Assembly (NCBI RefSeq): GCF_024305035.1
Contig: NZ_JAMWZB010000016.1
Span: 1-64,000 of the forward strand
Length of the DNA: 64,000 nucleotides
Reading direction: 5' to 3'
Origin: Algoriphagus sp.
Lineage (GTDB): Bacteria; Bacteroidota; Bacteroidia; Cytophagales; Cyclobacteriaceae
Under the pieces are notes generated by a model, which had not been told where the DNA came from, made no database searches, and was given only the letters and a program-made list of their open reading frames with translations. This document shows, one piece after another, positions 1 to 8,775 of the stretch. The translations under genes were made by a program, and so were the position numbers. Within the stretch, counting starts at the first letter, position 1. The number at the start of each line of letters is the position of its first letter.

Positions 1-69
1 AAATATGGTGCATTCTTATTTACCGAAAGTGGTGCAGTTGTAATTACCGATTACAACTAGGATTGAAAC
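1..69 (+). promoter_or_regulatory. CRISPR left boundary: probable leader end and degenerate first repeat
   Basis: The first recognisable repeat ends at 69 but only its last 15 bases (AACTAGGATTGAAAC) plus a TACCGA block match the consensus. Its 5' half is replaced by a perfect inverted repeat, GTTGTAA (37-43) and TTACAAC (51-57), around TTACCGA. A 20-base segment at 7-26 (GGTGCA...TTACCGA) is repeated with 16 of 20 matches at 31-50. Repeats that end ATTGAAAC normally form the 5' handle of the crRNA, so transcription should run left to right and the leader should lie here or just to the left. The orientation is inferred. Confidence 0.5.
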
Positions 70-869
70 GTCTCATAGATTTGCTCCTTAACCCATGTTT
101 CAAGGCCTCAAATACCGAATCCACAGAAACTAGGATTGAAACGAGTAGCCAATCCACCTTTCCAGTAGGTTTCCATTACCTCAAATACCGAATCCACAGA
201 AACTAGGATTGAAACAATCATGAGCAAGCTCAAAGAAAAAAAAGAAGCTCGCCTCAAATACCGAATCCACAGAAACTAGGATTGAAACTGGTGACGATAC
301 CTACTTCTGGTCGCTGGATGAGATCCTCAAATACCGAATCCACAGAAACTAGGATTGAAACCACAAGGATACCGGAGTTCATTGGGGGGGATTAGCCTCA
401 AATACCGAATCCACAGAAACTAGGATTGAAACCCTAGAGGATATTGACCATGCTTGGATGATTTCGTACCTCAAATACCGAATCCACAGAAACTAGGATT
501 GAAACCGGTGCTGTTGATGGGGATTGAGTAATCAAAATCTCCTCAAATACCGAATCCACAGAAACTAGGATTGAAACATTGTCATGTACAAAGTACTAAA
601 ACCTCTTCCCGGACCTCAAATACCGAATCCACAGAAACTAGGATTGAAACATAGTTACTGCTAGAAATCCGCAGTTAATTAATCTAACCTCAAATACCGA
701 ATCCACAGAAACTAGGATTGAAACAAAAATGGGCTGCGATAAGGTAGGAAGCGGGGTTTTCCTCAAATACCGAATCCACAGAAACTAGGATTGAAACCAC
801 TCGTGGTTTTCAGGGCATAGATTTTAAGTTTGCCTCAAATACCGAATCCACAGAAACTAGGATTGAAAC

Positions 870-905
870 ACTTTCTTTCCAAGCCAAACGAGCAACCGGT
901 AATGC
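870..905 (+). other. CRISPR spacer 12, near-twin of spacer 14
   Basis: This spacer and the one at 1016-1050 are identical except at two positions (spacer bases 9 and 21), with one unrelated spacer between them. Read on the reverse strand in the frame starting CAT, both encode HYRLLVWLGKK and both differences are third-codon changes (CTC/CTG Leu, GGA/GGT Gly). This points to two homologous protein-coding targets. Confidence 0.9.
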
Positions 906-1015
906 CCTCAAATACCGAATCCACAGAAACTAGGATTGAAACTTTAGGCTTACATTAAGATTGCTGGAAATGGGATTGCCTCAAATACCGAATCCACAGA
1001 AACTAGGATTGAAAC

Positions 1016-1050
1016 ACTTTCTTACCAAGCCAAACCAGCAACCGGTAATG
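1016..1050 (+). other. CRISPR spacer 14, near-twin of spacer 12
   Basis: Differs from the spacer at 870-905 by T to A at base 9 and G to C at base 21 and is one base shorter. Both changes are synonymous in one reverse-strand reading frame. The pair was therefore probably captured separately from related mobile elements, not copied within the array. Confidence 0.9.
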
Positions 1051-2390
1051 CCTCAAATACCGAATCCACAGAAACTAGGATTGAAACCGTAAATAATTTA
1101 GTCGTTTGGCAGGACGGTAAAGCCTCAAATACCGAATCCACAGAAACTAGGATTGAAACGGATTACACCGATTAACCCAGCATCCTAGCAAGTCGCCTCA
1201 AATACCGAATCCACAGAAACTAGGATTGAAACGTATCGATTCAAATATCAAAAACATATCACAATATTCCTCAAATACCGAATCCACAGAAACTAGGATT
1301 GAAACTAGCTCTGTCAATAATTACCCCCCAATCAGGAGTCAAACCTCAAATACCGAATCCACAGAAACTAGGATTGAAACTCGGAGAAGGGGATACAAAG
1401 ACTCAGATCTCTGTCACCTCAAATACCGAATCCACAGAAACTAGGATTGAAACTTCCATTATCCGAAAGTTGATGGATAAGATGTCTGACCTCAAATACC
1501 GAATCCACAGAAACTAGGATTGAAACCGGGGTTCGGGTCGGAGGTGCTAACTATGAGGAAGCCCTCAAATACCGAATCCACAGAAACTAGGATTGAAACC
1601 AGGCCATTGTCGAAAAGTCCTGGAACTGATAGTAACCTCAAATACCGAATCCACAGAAACTAGGATTGAAACACCTTTGGGGTGTCAATCCTGCTATTTT
1701 CGATCCTGCCTCAAATACCGAATCCACAGAAACTAGGATTGAAACGGATCAACTGACAAAACTGAAACTCCACCTCCCCTGCCTCAAATACCGAATCCAC
1801 AGAAACTAGGATTGAAACAAAAGTCTTTCATCGCCCCTTTTCTAAGGTGAGGTATCCTCAAATACCGAATCCACAGAAACTAGGATTGAAACAATATTAT
1901 CTGTGATTACTTTCCGGACGCCCGAAAAGCCTCAAATACCGAATCCACAGAAACTAGGATTGAAACTTGAGCTTGACCTTCCAGAAGCCTATGAGCTTGA
2001 GACCTCAAATACCGAATCCACAGAAACTAGGATTGAAACCTTCCTGTTTTGATTGGGGGAGCTGTTGGATTAATCCTCGAATACCGAATCCACAGAAACT
2101 AGGATTGAAACTTCACGACCGGAAAGGTGACGAGTACCCGGTCACCCCTCGAATACCGAATCCACAGAAACTAGGATTGAAACATGGCTTTAGCCTCCTT
2201 TTCCTCCCTTGCTTTGGCTCCTCGAATACCGAATCCACAGAAACTAGGATTGAAACATTATACTCATACCAATGGCTTGAAAGGATCTTTATTTCCTCGA
2301 ATAGGTTAAAATCTTTGAATTTTTGACTACAACTACTAATTCGCTTTAAATCAACTGTAAGGATTATGGGAAATGTATCTAGTCCAATGT

Positions 2391-2435
2391 TTGGATATTC
2401 CGGACAATACTGGGTTCTTCGTCAATTTTGGTGAA
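2391..2435 (+). repeat. IS left inverted repeat
   Basis: Matches the reverse complement of 4666-4710 at 44 of 45 positions; the only mismatch is at 2425. Starts TTGGATATTCCGGACAATAC. Confidence 0.95.
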
Positions 2436-2459
2436 AGAACATTAATAAAATACACATTA

Positions 2460-2924
2460 TTATTTTGCAGTAACCCCACTTCCTTTTTTGAATACCAGTC
2501 CCATCTTTTCGATTAATTTATAGGATTGGCTGGGTTTATAATCAACCTCAAACTGTTCTTTTATCACTCTAAGAATACTGGGTCCTGACCAATTTTTGGC
2601 ATTAATCCCGTAATCTTCAGGTGATTTTTCCAGAACTATGGCCCGTATTTTTTCCATCTGTTGATCCGTAAGGTAGGACTTCCTCCCTCTCCCTGACCTG
2701 TTTTCCAATCCTTCTACTCCGTTTTGCTCGAAACGATGGACCCAGTTGACCACCTGTTTGAAACTGACTCCGTACCATGAGGCAACTTCCCTGCTTGAAT
2801 GCCCCCTTGCTACATGGTAGACCATATTCAGGCGTGTTGCCAACAGGAAGTCAGCGTTGTTTTTCAAGATTCCGGCTATTTCTTCCGGAGTCTTTCTGTT
2901 TATTTTTAATACAGGCTTGCCCAT
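2460..2924 (-). CDS. helix-turn-helix passenger protein of the ISL3 element
   Basis: A 154-residue protein with a homeodomain-like HTH of the kind found at the N-terminus of IS630/winged-helix transposases: residues about 40-75 (HSSREVASWYGVSFKQVVNW) form the helix-turn-helix, followed by a GLENRSGRGRK linker and a second winged-helix-like part at about 90-145. It has no DDE catalytic domain, so it cannot transpose by itself. It lies fully inside the inverted repeats and is divergent from the transposase, so it moves with the element. A role as regulator or accessory DNA-binding protein is inference. The start is the ATG at 2924; the gene ends 25 bp inside the left inverted repeat. Confidence 0.75.
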   Translation of the reverse strand: MGKPVLKINRKTPEEIAGILKNNADFLLATRLNMVYHVARGHSSREVASWYGVSFKQVVNWVHRFEQNGVEGLENRSGRGRKSYLTDQQMEKIRAIVLEKSPEDYGINAKNWSGPSILRVIKEQFEVDYKPSQSYKLIEKMGLVFKKGSGVTAK

Positions 2925-2984
2925 AATGATAGGTTTAATCGATATAAATATATAATTTAAATGTGTATTTAATAAACATAATAT

Positions 2985-4661
2985 ATGGTCATCCCTTCCT
3001 TTATTATCCCTTCAGAACTCCAGCTTTCAAAAGCAGTTCTTGTCAACCAGGACCCTAGTCTTTTGATTGCAGCGGTGTCCGTACAGAAACGGTCTGCCTG
3101 CCCGTGCTGTGGAAAACAGAGTAAATCCGTTCACGGGTTTTATGACAGATCACTTGCTGACCTGCCGGTTTCAGGCAGGGAAACCAAAGTTATCCTGCGT
3201 GTCAGGAAGTTCTTCTGTAAGAACAGGAAATGTTCCCGAAAAGTCTTTACCGAACGGTTTGTTGATCAGATCAAGCCCTACAAAAGATGTTTTTCCAGAT
3301 CTGCTGATCTGGTCAGATCAGTGGGTACAGAGCTTGGGGGGAATAAAGGCGCCGCCCTCTGTAAGGTAATCGGATACCCTGTCAGTTCATCTACTGTTTT
3401 GAGGACCCTCAAAGGAATCGGTGTTACTGCCAGAGCATTGACTTCGGGAACCATTGGCGTAGATGACTGGGCCTATAAGAAAGGGAGAAATTACGGGACT
3501 ATCATCGTCGACCTGATCAATAAAGAAGTCATCGATCTGCTTCCGGACCGGGAAGCTGACACGCTTGCAGATTGGCTGAAAGGCCACCCTGAGGTTCACA
3601 CCGTATCCAGAGACAGGGCAAGTGCCTATGCTCTGGGTATCAGAAAAGGTGCACCTGATGCCATTTAGGTAGCCGACAGGTTTCATCTTTTGGTCAATCT
3701 TACCGATGCCTTTAAGAGATCCCTGAGAAAGCACAGTACGGTGATCAAAAAATGCTTTGAAGAAATGGGATCCGGACAGGCAGGCTTACCGGAACCCGAA
3801 GAACAGAAAGCCATAAAAGAAACGGAACTGGAGGCCGGGGAAACCCTGTCTTTATCTTCCCCTACAGAGGGGGAGGCACGGATGGTAGGGAATGTCGGTC
3901 CGGATAGACAGTTTAAGTTTCAAAAAGCCAGGGAACTTCACCAACAAGGCTACGGCATCAAAGCTATTGCCAAACAGCTCGGGGCGGGCAGGAAAACAAT
4001 CAGAAAGTACCTTGCCTCTGAGTGTCTGGTCTCAAGGGAGATAAACGGGAGCAGGACCCTGACCAACTTTTCTGGTTTTGAATCTGAATTGATAAAGCTT
4101 AGCCAGACTAATACCACCTACTTAAACCTTTTCAACCACATAACAGAAAAGGGTTTCAATAGAAAGTATAGCCAGTTTTGTGAGCGGATGAATAAACTGA
4201 TCAATGATGGAAAAACTGCTAAAACCAGAGAAAACAACCTGCTCCCTTTGCTCAAACCGGTTAAGACCTGGTCCCTGTCAAAACTGGCATTCATCGCCTT
4301 GGCAAAGGCCGGTACTTTGAAAGAAGAAGATCAAAAATACTTGGACATATTGCTACAAAAATCACTTGAAATCAAACACAGTACTGATTTAGCCCATTCC
4401 TTCCGCCAACTGTTTGTAGCCAAAGAAGAGGGCAGTTTAACGGAGTGGATAAAAACTGCAGGCGCCGAAGGTTCAGCGCTTAAAGGGTTTGCAAAAGGAA
4501 TAAACCAAGATTATGAGGCAGTAAACCAAGCTGTTATATCCACGATTAGCAACGGGCAAGTGGAAGGGCAGGTCAATAGACTCAAAACCATCAAAAGAAA
4601 CATGTATGGCAGGGTGGGATTTGACCTTTTGAGAAAAATAGTACTGGCTAATTCTGGCTGA
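2985..4661 (+). pseudogene. ISL3-family transposase, interrupted by an amber codon
   Basis: One continuous frame of about 558 codons, broken only by TAG at 3666-3668. The N-terminus has the ISL3 zinc-binding pattern (CPCC at residues 39-42, C78 and C83). The DDE site is readable: D160/D161 in GVDDWAYKKG, D210 in SRDRAS, and E in SNGQVEGQVNRLK near the C-terminus. An inserted HTH (residues about 315-340, GYGIKAIAKQLGAGRKTIRKYL) is normal for the family. The stop falls in the conserved block PDAI-stop-VADRFHL, where family members have Q, so CAG to TAG is the likely change. Without readthrough the product lacks the third catalytic residue, so the element is probably immobile unless helped in trans. 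Confidence 0.9.
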
Positions 4662-4665
4662 ATCC

Positions 4666-4710
4666 TTCACCAAAAGTGACGAAGAACCCAGTATTGTCCG
4701 GAATATCCAA
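4666..4710 (-). repeat. IS right inverted repeat
   Basis: Reverse complement of the left end at 2391-2435 with one mismatch. It begins five bases after the transposase stop codon. Confidence 0.95.
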
Positions 4711-5480
4711 TGTTCGAGGGAATAAGAGGAAAAGTCGAGGGTTTGGTGTGTTCTCAATCCGGTGGCAATACCTACGTCAGGTAAAACCCAAAGAAAAACG
4801 GCATAAAATCGTACGTCCAAGAGAAAGCGGTTTTCCCAGTTTGCTCAAATTTAGTGCAGGTTCCCTCATTGGTCCACACAATGCCTCGGCACAAGGACAT
4901 GAGGATGGGATTAAAATCATCTGGACAACTAATTTCTGGGCAGGCTTGGCTCGCCCTCATGACAAAGCATTAGTCGTGACTATAAATCTGGAAAAGGATG
5001 TCTATTCTTAAACTTTCGAAGGTGAATCCAGAGTAAAGAGTGAGCATTTTTTAGTACTTAATTCTCCGAAGGCTAACCACTGGCATGTTTCCTCGCCTTT
5101 AGCCAGGGAAACTGGCACAGTAAAAAGGTCATTGTTTCTGACTCGGTTTATTTGGGAAAAATTGATCGGCCGGAATAATAAGGTTCGAGTATCAGGGTAA
5201 ATCCAAGATTTCTTGAATTTCAACCAGATCCTTCTTGCAAAAAGGCTGTGCAGACCCAGCCCTGAGCGTCAGTAATCTGACTAATCAAAGCGCTGAAGGC
5301 GCGTTCTTTACAAGCCCCAAATGCAATTTGGGGTCTAGAAATCAGAGATTGGGAGCCAGAGCGATGAAAGCACGATCTATTCCATTTATTCGGTTTTATA
5401 ACCCTACGATAGGAGATTCGAAATTTATCCCGTTTGCTATCGAGGATCTCGAATAGCGGATTGGGAGGAAAGAAAGATCC
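4711..5480. other. 770-bp stretch without a recognisable gene
   Basis: No open frame here has recognisable motifs or a convincing start; frames of 60-110 codons exist on both strands but look accidental, and one overlaps the IS end. A hairpin with stem CCCCAAAT/ATTTGGGG sits at about 5316-5334 and could terminate something upstream. The stretch may hold decayed remains of the sequence that the IS entered. Confidence 0.5.
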
Positions 5481-7793
5481 TTAGTGACCTTCCATTCCTT
5501 TCACCCAAAGCGGTGCGCCTTCTTCCCATTTGTTATGGGTGAGTTTGACCTTTTTGCCGTCTTTTAGACGGAGGGCCACGATTTCCCCATACATCTGAGG
5601 AGAGAAAATAAAACTCTGGGAAAGCGGTTGCTCATCATTGATCCCATATTCCTCCGTGGTATAAATCAGCCACTCTCCATCCGGTGAAAAGTGGGGATGC
5701 CCCGTCTGACTTTGGGTAAACGTGAGTTGTTTTGGTTTTGACCAGTTTTCTCCTTCTCGCTCGATCAGGTAGATGTCCATGGTTTTGATTCCGCTGCCCA
5801 CCTCTTTCCCATTATGATCGCCCACGAAAGCAATCTTGTTTCCATCCGGAGAAATCACCGGGAAATTCTCCCGACTCGGGCTTTTGGTCAGGTTGGTAAG
5901 TACTCCATTTTCTTTTACAAAAATGTCAAAATTCCCATCCCGGTCACTGCGGAAAACCAATCTGTCTTTTGCCGCTGAATAATCCCCAAAACCACTGTTG
6001 TTATTCATCTGAGTAAGGTTTTGCTGGCTTTTGCTTGCAAAATCGTACTCCCAAACTGCCGCCTTGCTTCCCTGATCTCCCCGGAATGGCCCCGTGGTGA
6101 AAAGCAAACCGGAACCATCAGGCAGGTATTTCAAATCGATGACTGTGCCAAAGGCAGGATGTACCCCGGACTGAGGCTGTATGGTATGAATTTGCTCAGT
6201 TTCTAATGTTTGATAATTGACGCGATAGAGTTCCGGCTTGATCTGAAAGAAATAGCCTGCAAAGAAGCCCAGGTAAATGCAGAGAAGGGATAGTACCAAA
6301 AAGGTACGGAAAAGATAAGCGGGTAAAGTCCTCTGAGAGACTGTGGAATTCTCTGCTTTTTTCCGTTTGAAATAAAATAGCAGAGCCAATCCCCCCAAAA
6401 TCAAAACCAAACCAAAAGCGGCAAAGGGTAAGTAGTCAAATTTCATAAAATCTATCAGGAAGAAATAAAAGAAAACGCCCAGTACAGCCAGGAATCCTAC
6501 GAATGCTCCCAAAACCGCGATCAAAAATTTCCAAAAGTGGATTTTCCTTCGATTCCGTATTCCCAGATAAATCCCCCAAATCAGTATGCCTACACTCAGC
6601 AGGATCAAGATCAAAGCGATTCCTGCCCAAAATGTAGCTCCGTCGATAAAAATTTTTGTGGGATCTGATTGATCGACGTAATCAAACACCAAGAATGGTC
6701 CATTTGGGTCGGGAGGAGCGGCAAATGCTCGGCGAATGGCCGTAAGCTTCAAGTTCAGGGAGTCTTGATTTTTGAGGATAGGAAAACCAGCTCCGATCAA
6801 GTTGCCGGCAAAGCCCCCCTTGTTACTTTCGATTTCCTGGGCTGTTTTGGCCCCGTGAGCCACCCAAAGCCCTGATTTACTTCTATGCGGATTAAATAGA
6901 TCCAATTCACCCCGGTAAAGTGTGTCTATTTTCTGTGAATTCAGGTCTAGCGTGAGTTGATAGACACGATCTGCTGCTTGATTTACGGTGGTGTACGCCA
7001 GTTTGCCTTCGGAAATCAATTCTGGTGAAAGGCCCACATGGCTGGAATCGCTAAGTTGGACCACTTCGGATCCATCCGCTTTGATTTTGAAAATTGCCGG
7101 TTGATTGTTTTTTCTTCCGCTGTAAAAATAAATGTTTTTCCCATCTGCAGCCCATGTTGGACTTCCGTCCCAAGCCTCTTCTTCGGTCAGACGAACTAGG
7201 TCTCCGGTTTCTAATTCGAGCTTGTAGATGTCCCCAATCCGATCCATGGCAAACGGAAACACCCGATGGGGCCGAATCGCATGGCCTCGATCACTGGAAA
7301 AGGCCAAAAACGTTCCGTCAGGAGAAAAGCTCGGGCGAAAGTCTCCTCCGGGATGAAGGGTGAGATTCTTGGCTGATGAAATATCCTGCAGGGAATCCGG
7401 CAAAAAGTCCATCAAATAAATCTCTGCATTTCCCTCATGGGAAGCCACAAAGGCGAGTTGGGAGCCGTCGGGAGAAAATGCGGCCTGATCTTGAAAAGAA
7501 TCCGATTGGATTAAAAGTTTGGGCTTGGCACTCCCATCCAGAGGCATCACATAAAGCTGGGGAATACCACTGCGCTCCGAGGTAAAGACAATCCATTGCT
7601 CATCCGGGGAAATCACGGCATCATAGTCCAATGCCGCATGATTGGTCATCGCCTGGAAGCTCTTTCCGTCATCTTTGGAAAGATAAATTTCCCAAGTTTC
7701 TGGGGAGAACGAACTGAAAAATACGCGTTCTTGAGCTTGGGAAATGAAAGCGAACCCTAAAATTAAGTTGATCAAAAGAGTGGCCTTTCGCAT
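5481..7793 (-). CDS. exported TolB-like beta-propeller protein with central membrane segments
   Basis: 770 residues: signal peptide (1-20), PD40/TolB-type propeller blades at about 55-330 with repeated SPDGxxxAF motifs (FSPDGSQLAFVAS, FSPDGTFLAFSSD), four predicted membrane helices (about 390-411, 421-449, 455-475, 494-516), then a second set of blades at about 545-765 (SPDGNKIAFVGD, FSPDGEWLIYTT). Proteins of this kind bind partners or sense ligands through the propeller; no catalytic site is visible. The fusion of two periplasmic propeller halves around a four-helix membrane block is uncommon. The gene diverges from the LuxR-type gene at 7990, and a palindrome (7872-7889) lies 78 bp upstream of its start. 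Confidence 0.75.
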   Translation of the reverse strand: MRKATLLINLILGFAFISQAQERVFFSSFSPETWEIYLSKDDGKSFQAMTNHAALDYDAVISPDEQWIVFTSERSGIPQLYVMPLDGSAKPKLLIQSDSFQDQAAFSPDGSQLAFVASHEGNAEIYLMDFLPDSLQDISSAKNLTLHPGGDFRPSFSPDGTFLAFSSDRGHAIRPHRVFPFAMDRIGDIYKLELETGDLVRLTEEEAWDGSPTWAADGKNIYFYSGRKNNQPAIFKIKADGSEVVQLSDSSHVGLSPELISEGKLAYTTVNQAADRVYQLTLDLNSQKIDTLYRGELDLFNPHRSKSGLWVAHGAKTAQEIESNKGGFAGNLIGAGFPILKNQDSLNLKLTAIRRAFAAPPDPNGPFLVFDYVDQSDPTKIFIDGATFWAGIALILILLSVGILIWGIYLGIRNRRKIHFWKFLIAVLGAFVGFLAVLGVFFYFFLIDFMKFDYLPFAAFGLVLILGGLALLFYFKRKKAENSTVSQRTLPAYLFRTFLVLSLLCIYLGFFAGYFFQIKPELYRVNYQTLETEQIHTIQPQSGVHPAFGTVIDLKYLPDGSGLLFTTGPFRGDQGSKAAVWEYDFASKSQQNLTQMNNNSGFGDYSAAKDRLVFRSDRDGNFDIFVKENGVLTNLTKSPSRENFPVISPDGNKIAFVGDHNGKEVGSGIKTMDIYLIEREGENWSKPKQLTFTQSQTGHPHFSPDGEWLIYTTEEYGINDEQPLSQSFIFSPQMYGEIVALRLKDGKKVKLTHNKWEEGAPLWVKGMEGH

Positions 7794-7871
7794 GGTGAAA
7801 GTAAATTTGGACTTGGTGGGAGGTTACTTATTAAATTGAAATCAAGATTATTCAAAAACTCGAAGGAGTCA

Positions 7872-7889
7872 ATCCCTGAATTCAGGGAT
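7872..7889. promoter_or_regulatory. palindromic operator candidate, site 1
   Basis: Perfect 18-bp palindrome ATCCCTGAATTCAGGGAT in the divergent region between the propeller gene (start 7793) and the LuxR-type regulator (start 7990). Three more copies lie at 10472, 13602 and 18798, all between genes. Confidence 0.65.
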
Positions 7890-7989
7890 AAAAAATCCAG
7901 ATTCTTCTTTTTTCTCTCAGGAAATATAAATTTTTTGGGTTAGATTAGATTTTATTGAGAAAATCACGAGTACTATAACTCAGCTAATT

Positions 7990-8745
7990 ATGTGCTTTTC
8001 GTCCATTTCTGAAGCTTTAGGCGTTTTGAACGAGCCGGCGAAATCAAAAATTGATCAGTTGCAGGTGGATTTGGAACAAATCCCAGATTCTTTTTTTGCC
8101 CTGTTTTGGCTTTATACCCATGACTTTCTTTACATCAGTCCGAGCATTGAACGGGTGACCGGTCATACGTTTAGGAATTTTGAAAAGCATGGGATGGTCT
8201 TTTTCACCGGGATTATTCCTCCCCCCTTGATTGAAAATATTTACCAATCCATGTATGCTCAGGCTGAGGCAATTAAAAATCATCCGGATCATCTCTTTGC
8301 GGATGAATTTTTGCAAATCCAAGCAGCCGTGTTTGATCCTGAAAAGCAGGAAATCCCGGTCAATTACAATGCGGTTTTGCTGGATGAAAAAGTCTTTGAT
8401 CCGATCTCTTATTTGGTGCTGTGCTCGTGGATCGATACCCGGGAAAAATCAGCCCAGGAAGTGCATCAGTTGGAAATGGATTTAAGAAGCAAGCTAAGGG
8501 CAATCAAGCAGGTTTATTTCCAATCCAAGCCAGAGCGCTTTGAATTTCTCAAAGTCAAAAACAAAATCTCCGATCGGGAAAAGGAAGTGGCCCAATTACT
8601 TGCACAAGGACATTCGACCAAAAGCATCAGCGAAGAGCTTCATATCAGTTTCAATACCGTGGAGTCCCATCGCAAAAACCTTTTGCACAAGCTGGAAGCG
8701 AAGAATACCGCTGAGTTAGTGTATAAGTTCAGAAGTATTGGGTAG
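7990..8745 (+). CDS. PAS-like/LuxR-type transcriptional regulator
   Basis: 251 residues. The N-terminal part (about 30-130) resembles a PAS sensor fold (FWLYTHDFLYISPSIERVTGH), and residues about 188-248 form a LuxR/NarL-type HTH (ISDREKEVAQLLAQGHSTKSISEELHIS, with recognition region NTVESHRKNLLHKL). There is no receiver domain with a phosphorylation aspartate, so activation by a ligand or partner is more likely than by a kinase (inference). It is followed 30 bp later by a paralogue. Candidate to bind the nearby 18-bp palindromes, since LuxR-type dimers recognise inverted repeats of this length. Confidence 0.88.
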   Translation: MCFSSISEALGVLNEPAKSKIDQLQVDLEQIPDSFFALFWLYTHDFLYISPSIERVTGHTFRNFEKHGMVFFTGIIPPPLIENIYQSMYAQAEAIKNHPDHLFADEFLQIQAAVFDPEKQEIPVNYNAVLLDEKVFDPISYLVLCSWIDTREKSAQEVHQLEMDLRSKLRAIKQVYFQSKPERFEFLKVKNKISDREKEVAQLLAQGHSTKSISEELHISFNTVESHRKNLLHKLEAKNTAELVYKFRSIG

Positions 8746-8775
8746 TGTTTTTACTTGGCTTTTACCCTCCAATTT

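Larger units (their letters stand above)
106..2303 (+). CRISPR. CRISPR array, 30 full 37-bp repeats
   Basis: Full repeats start at 106, 179, 252, 325, 396, 469, 541, 614, 688, 761, 833, 906, 979, 1051, 1123, 1196, 1269, 1344, 1417, 1490, 1563, 1636, 1709, 1782, 1856, 1930, 2003, 2075, 2147 and 2220. The repeat begins CCTCAAATACCGAATCC and ends CTAGGATTGAAAC; AATCC and GGATT inside it can pair. Spacers are 34-38 nt. The last three repeats carry CCTCGAAT instead of CCTCAAAT, and the array ends in a 9-base repeat remnant (2295-2303), as expected for the old, leader-distal end. The ATTGAAAC end is typical of type I-B/III repeats, but no cas gene is in the window, so the type is open. Open reading frames crossing the array are repeat artefacts. 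Confidence 0.98.
2391..4710 (+). mobile_element. ISL3-family insertion sequence
   Basis: The element is bounded by 45-bp inverted repeats (2391-2435 and 4666-4710, one mismatch) beginning TTGGATATTCCGG. It carries two divergent genes: a small HTH gene on the minus strand and an ISL3-type DDE transposase on the plus strand, separated by a 60-bp AT-rich stretch that must hold both promoters. ISL3 elements usually make 8-bp target duplications; AATGTT occurs at both edges (2386-2391 and 4709-4714), but the repeat ends in CCAA/TTGG, so the exact boundary and duplication are ambiguous. It lies 88 bp past the end of the CRISPR array. Confidence 0.92.

Noticed and set aside
1226-2326. Open frames of 72-119 codons inside the CRISPR array
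   Set aside because: They translate the repeat again and again (SNTESTETRIET, PQIPNPQKLGLK) and have no independent coding signal.
2384-4714. 8-bp target duplication CCAATGTT at 2384-2391 and 4707-4714
   Set aside because: The match overlaps the inverted repeat (CCAA is the complement of its TTGG tip), so it may be a by-product of the repeat ends and not a real duplication.
4676-5011. 111-codon plus-strand frame after the IS
   Set aside because: It begins inside the right inverted repeat, has no recognisable motif and runs through sequence that looks non-coding.
8755-8775. TTG start adding seven residues to the second LuxR-type regulator
   Set aside because: The ATG at 8776 aligns exactly with the first residue of the paralogue.
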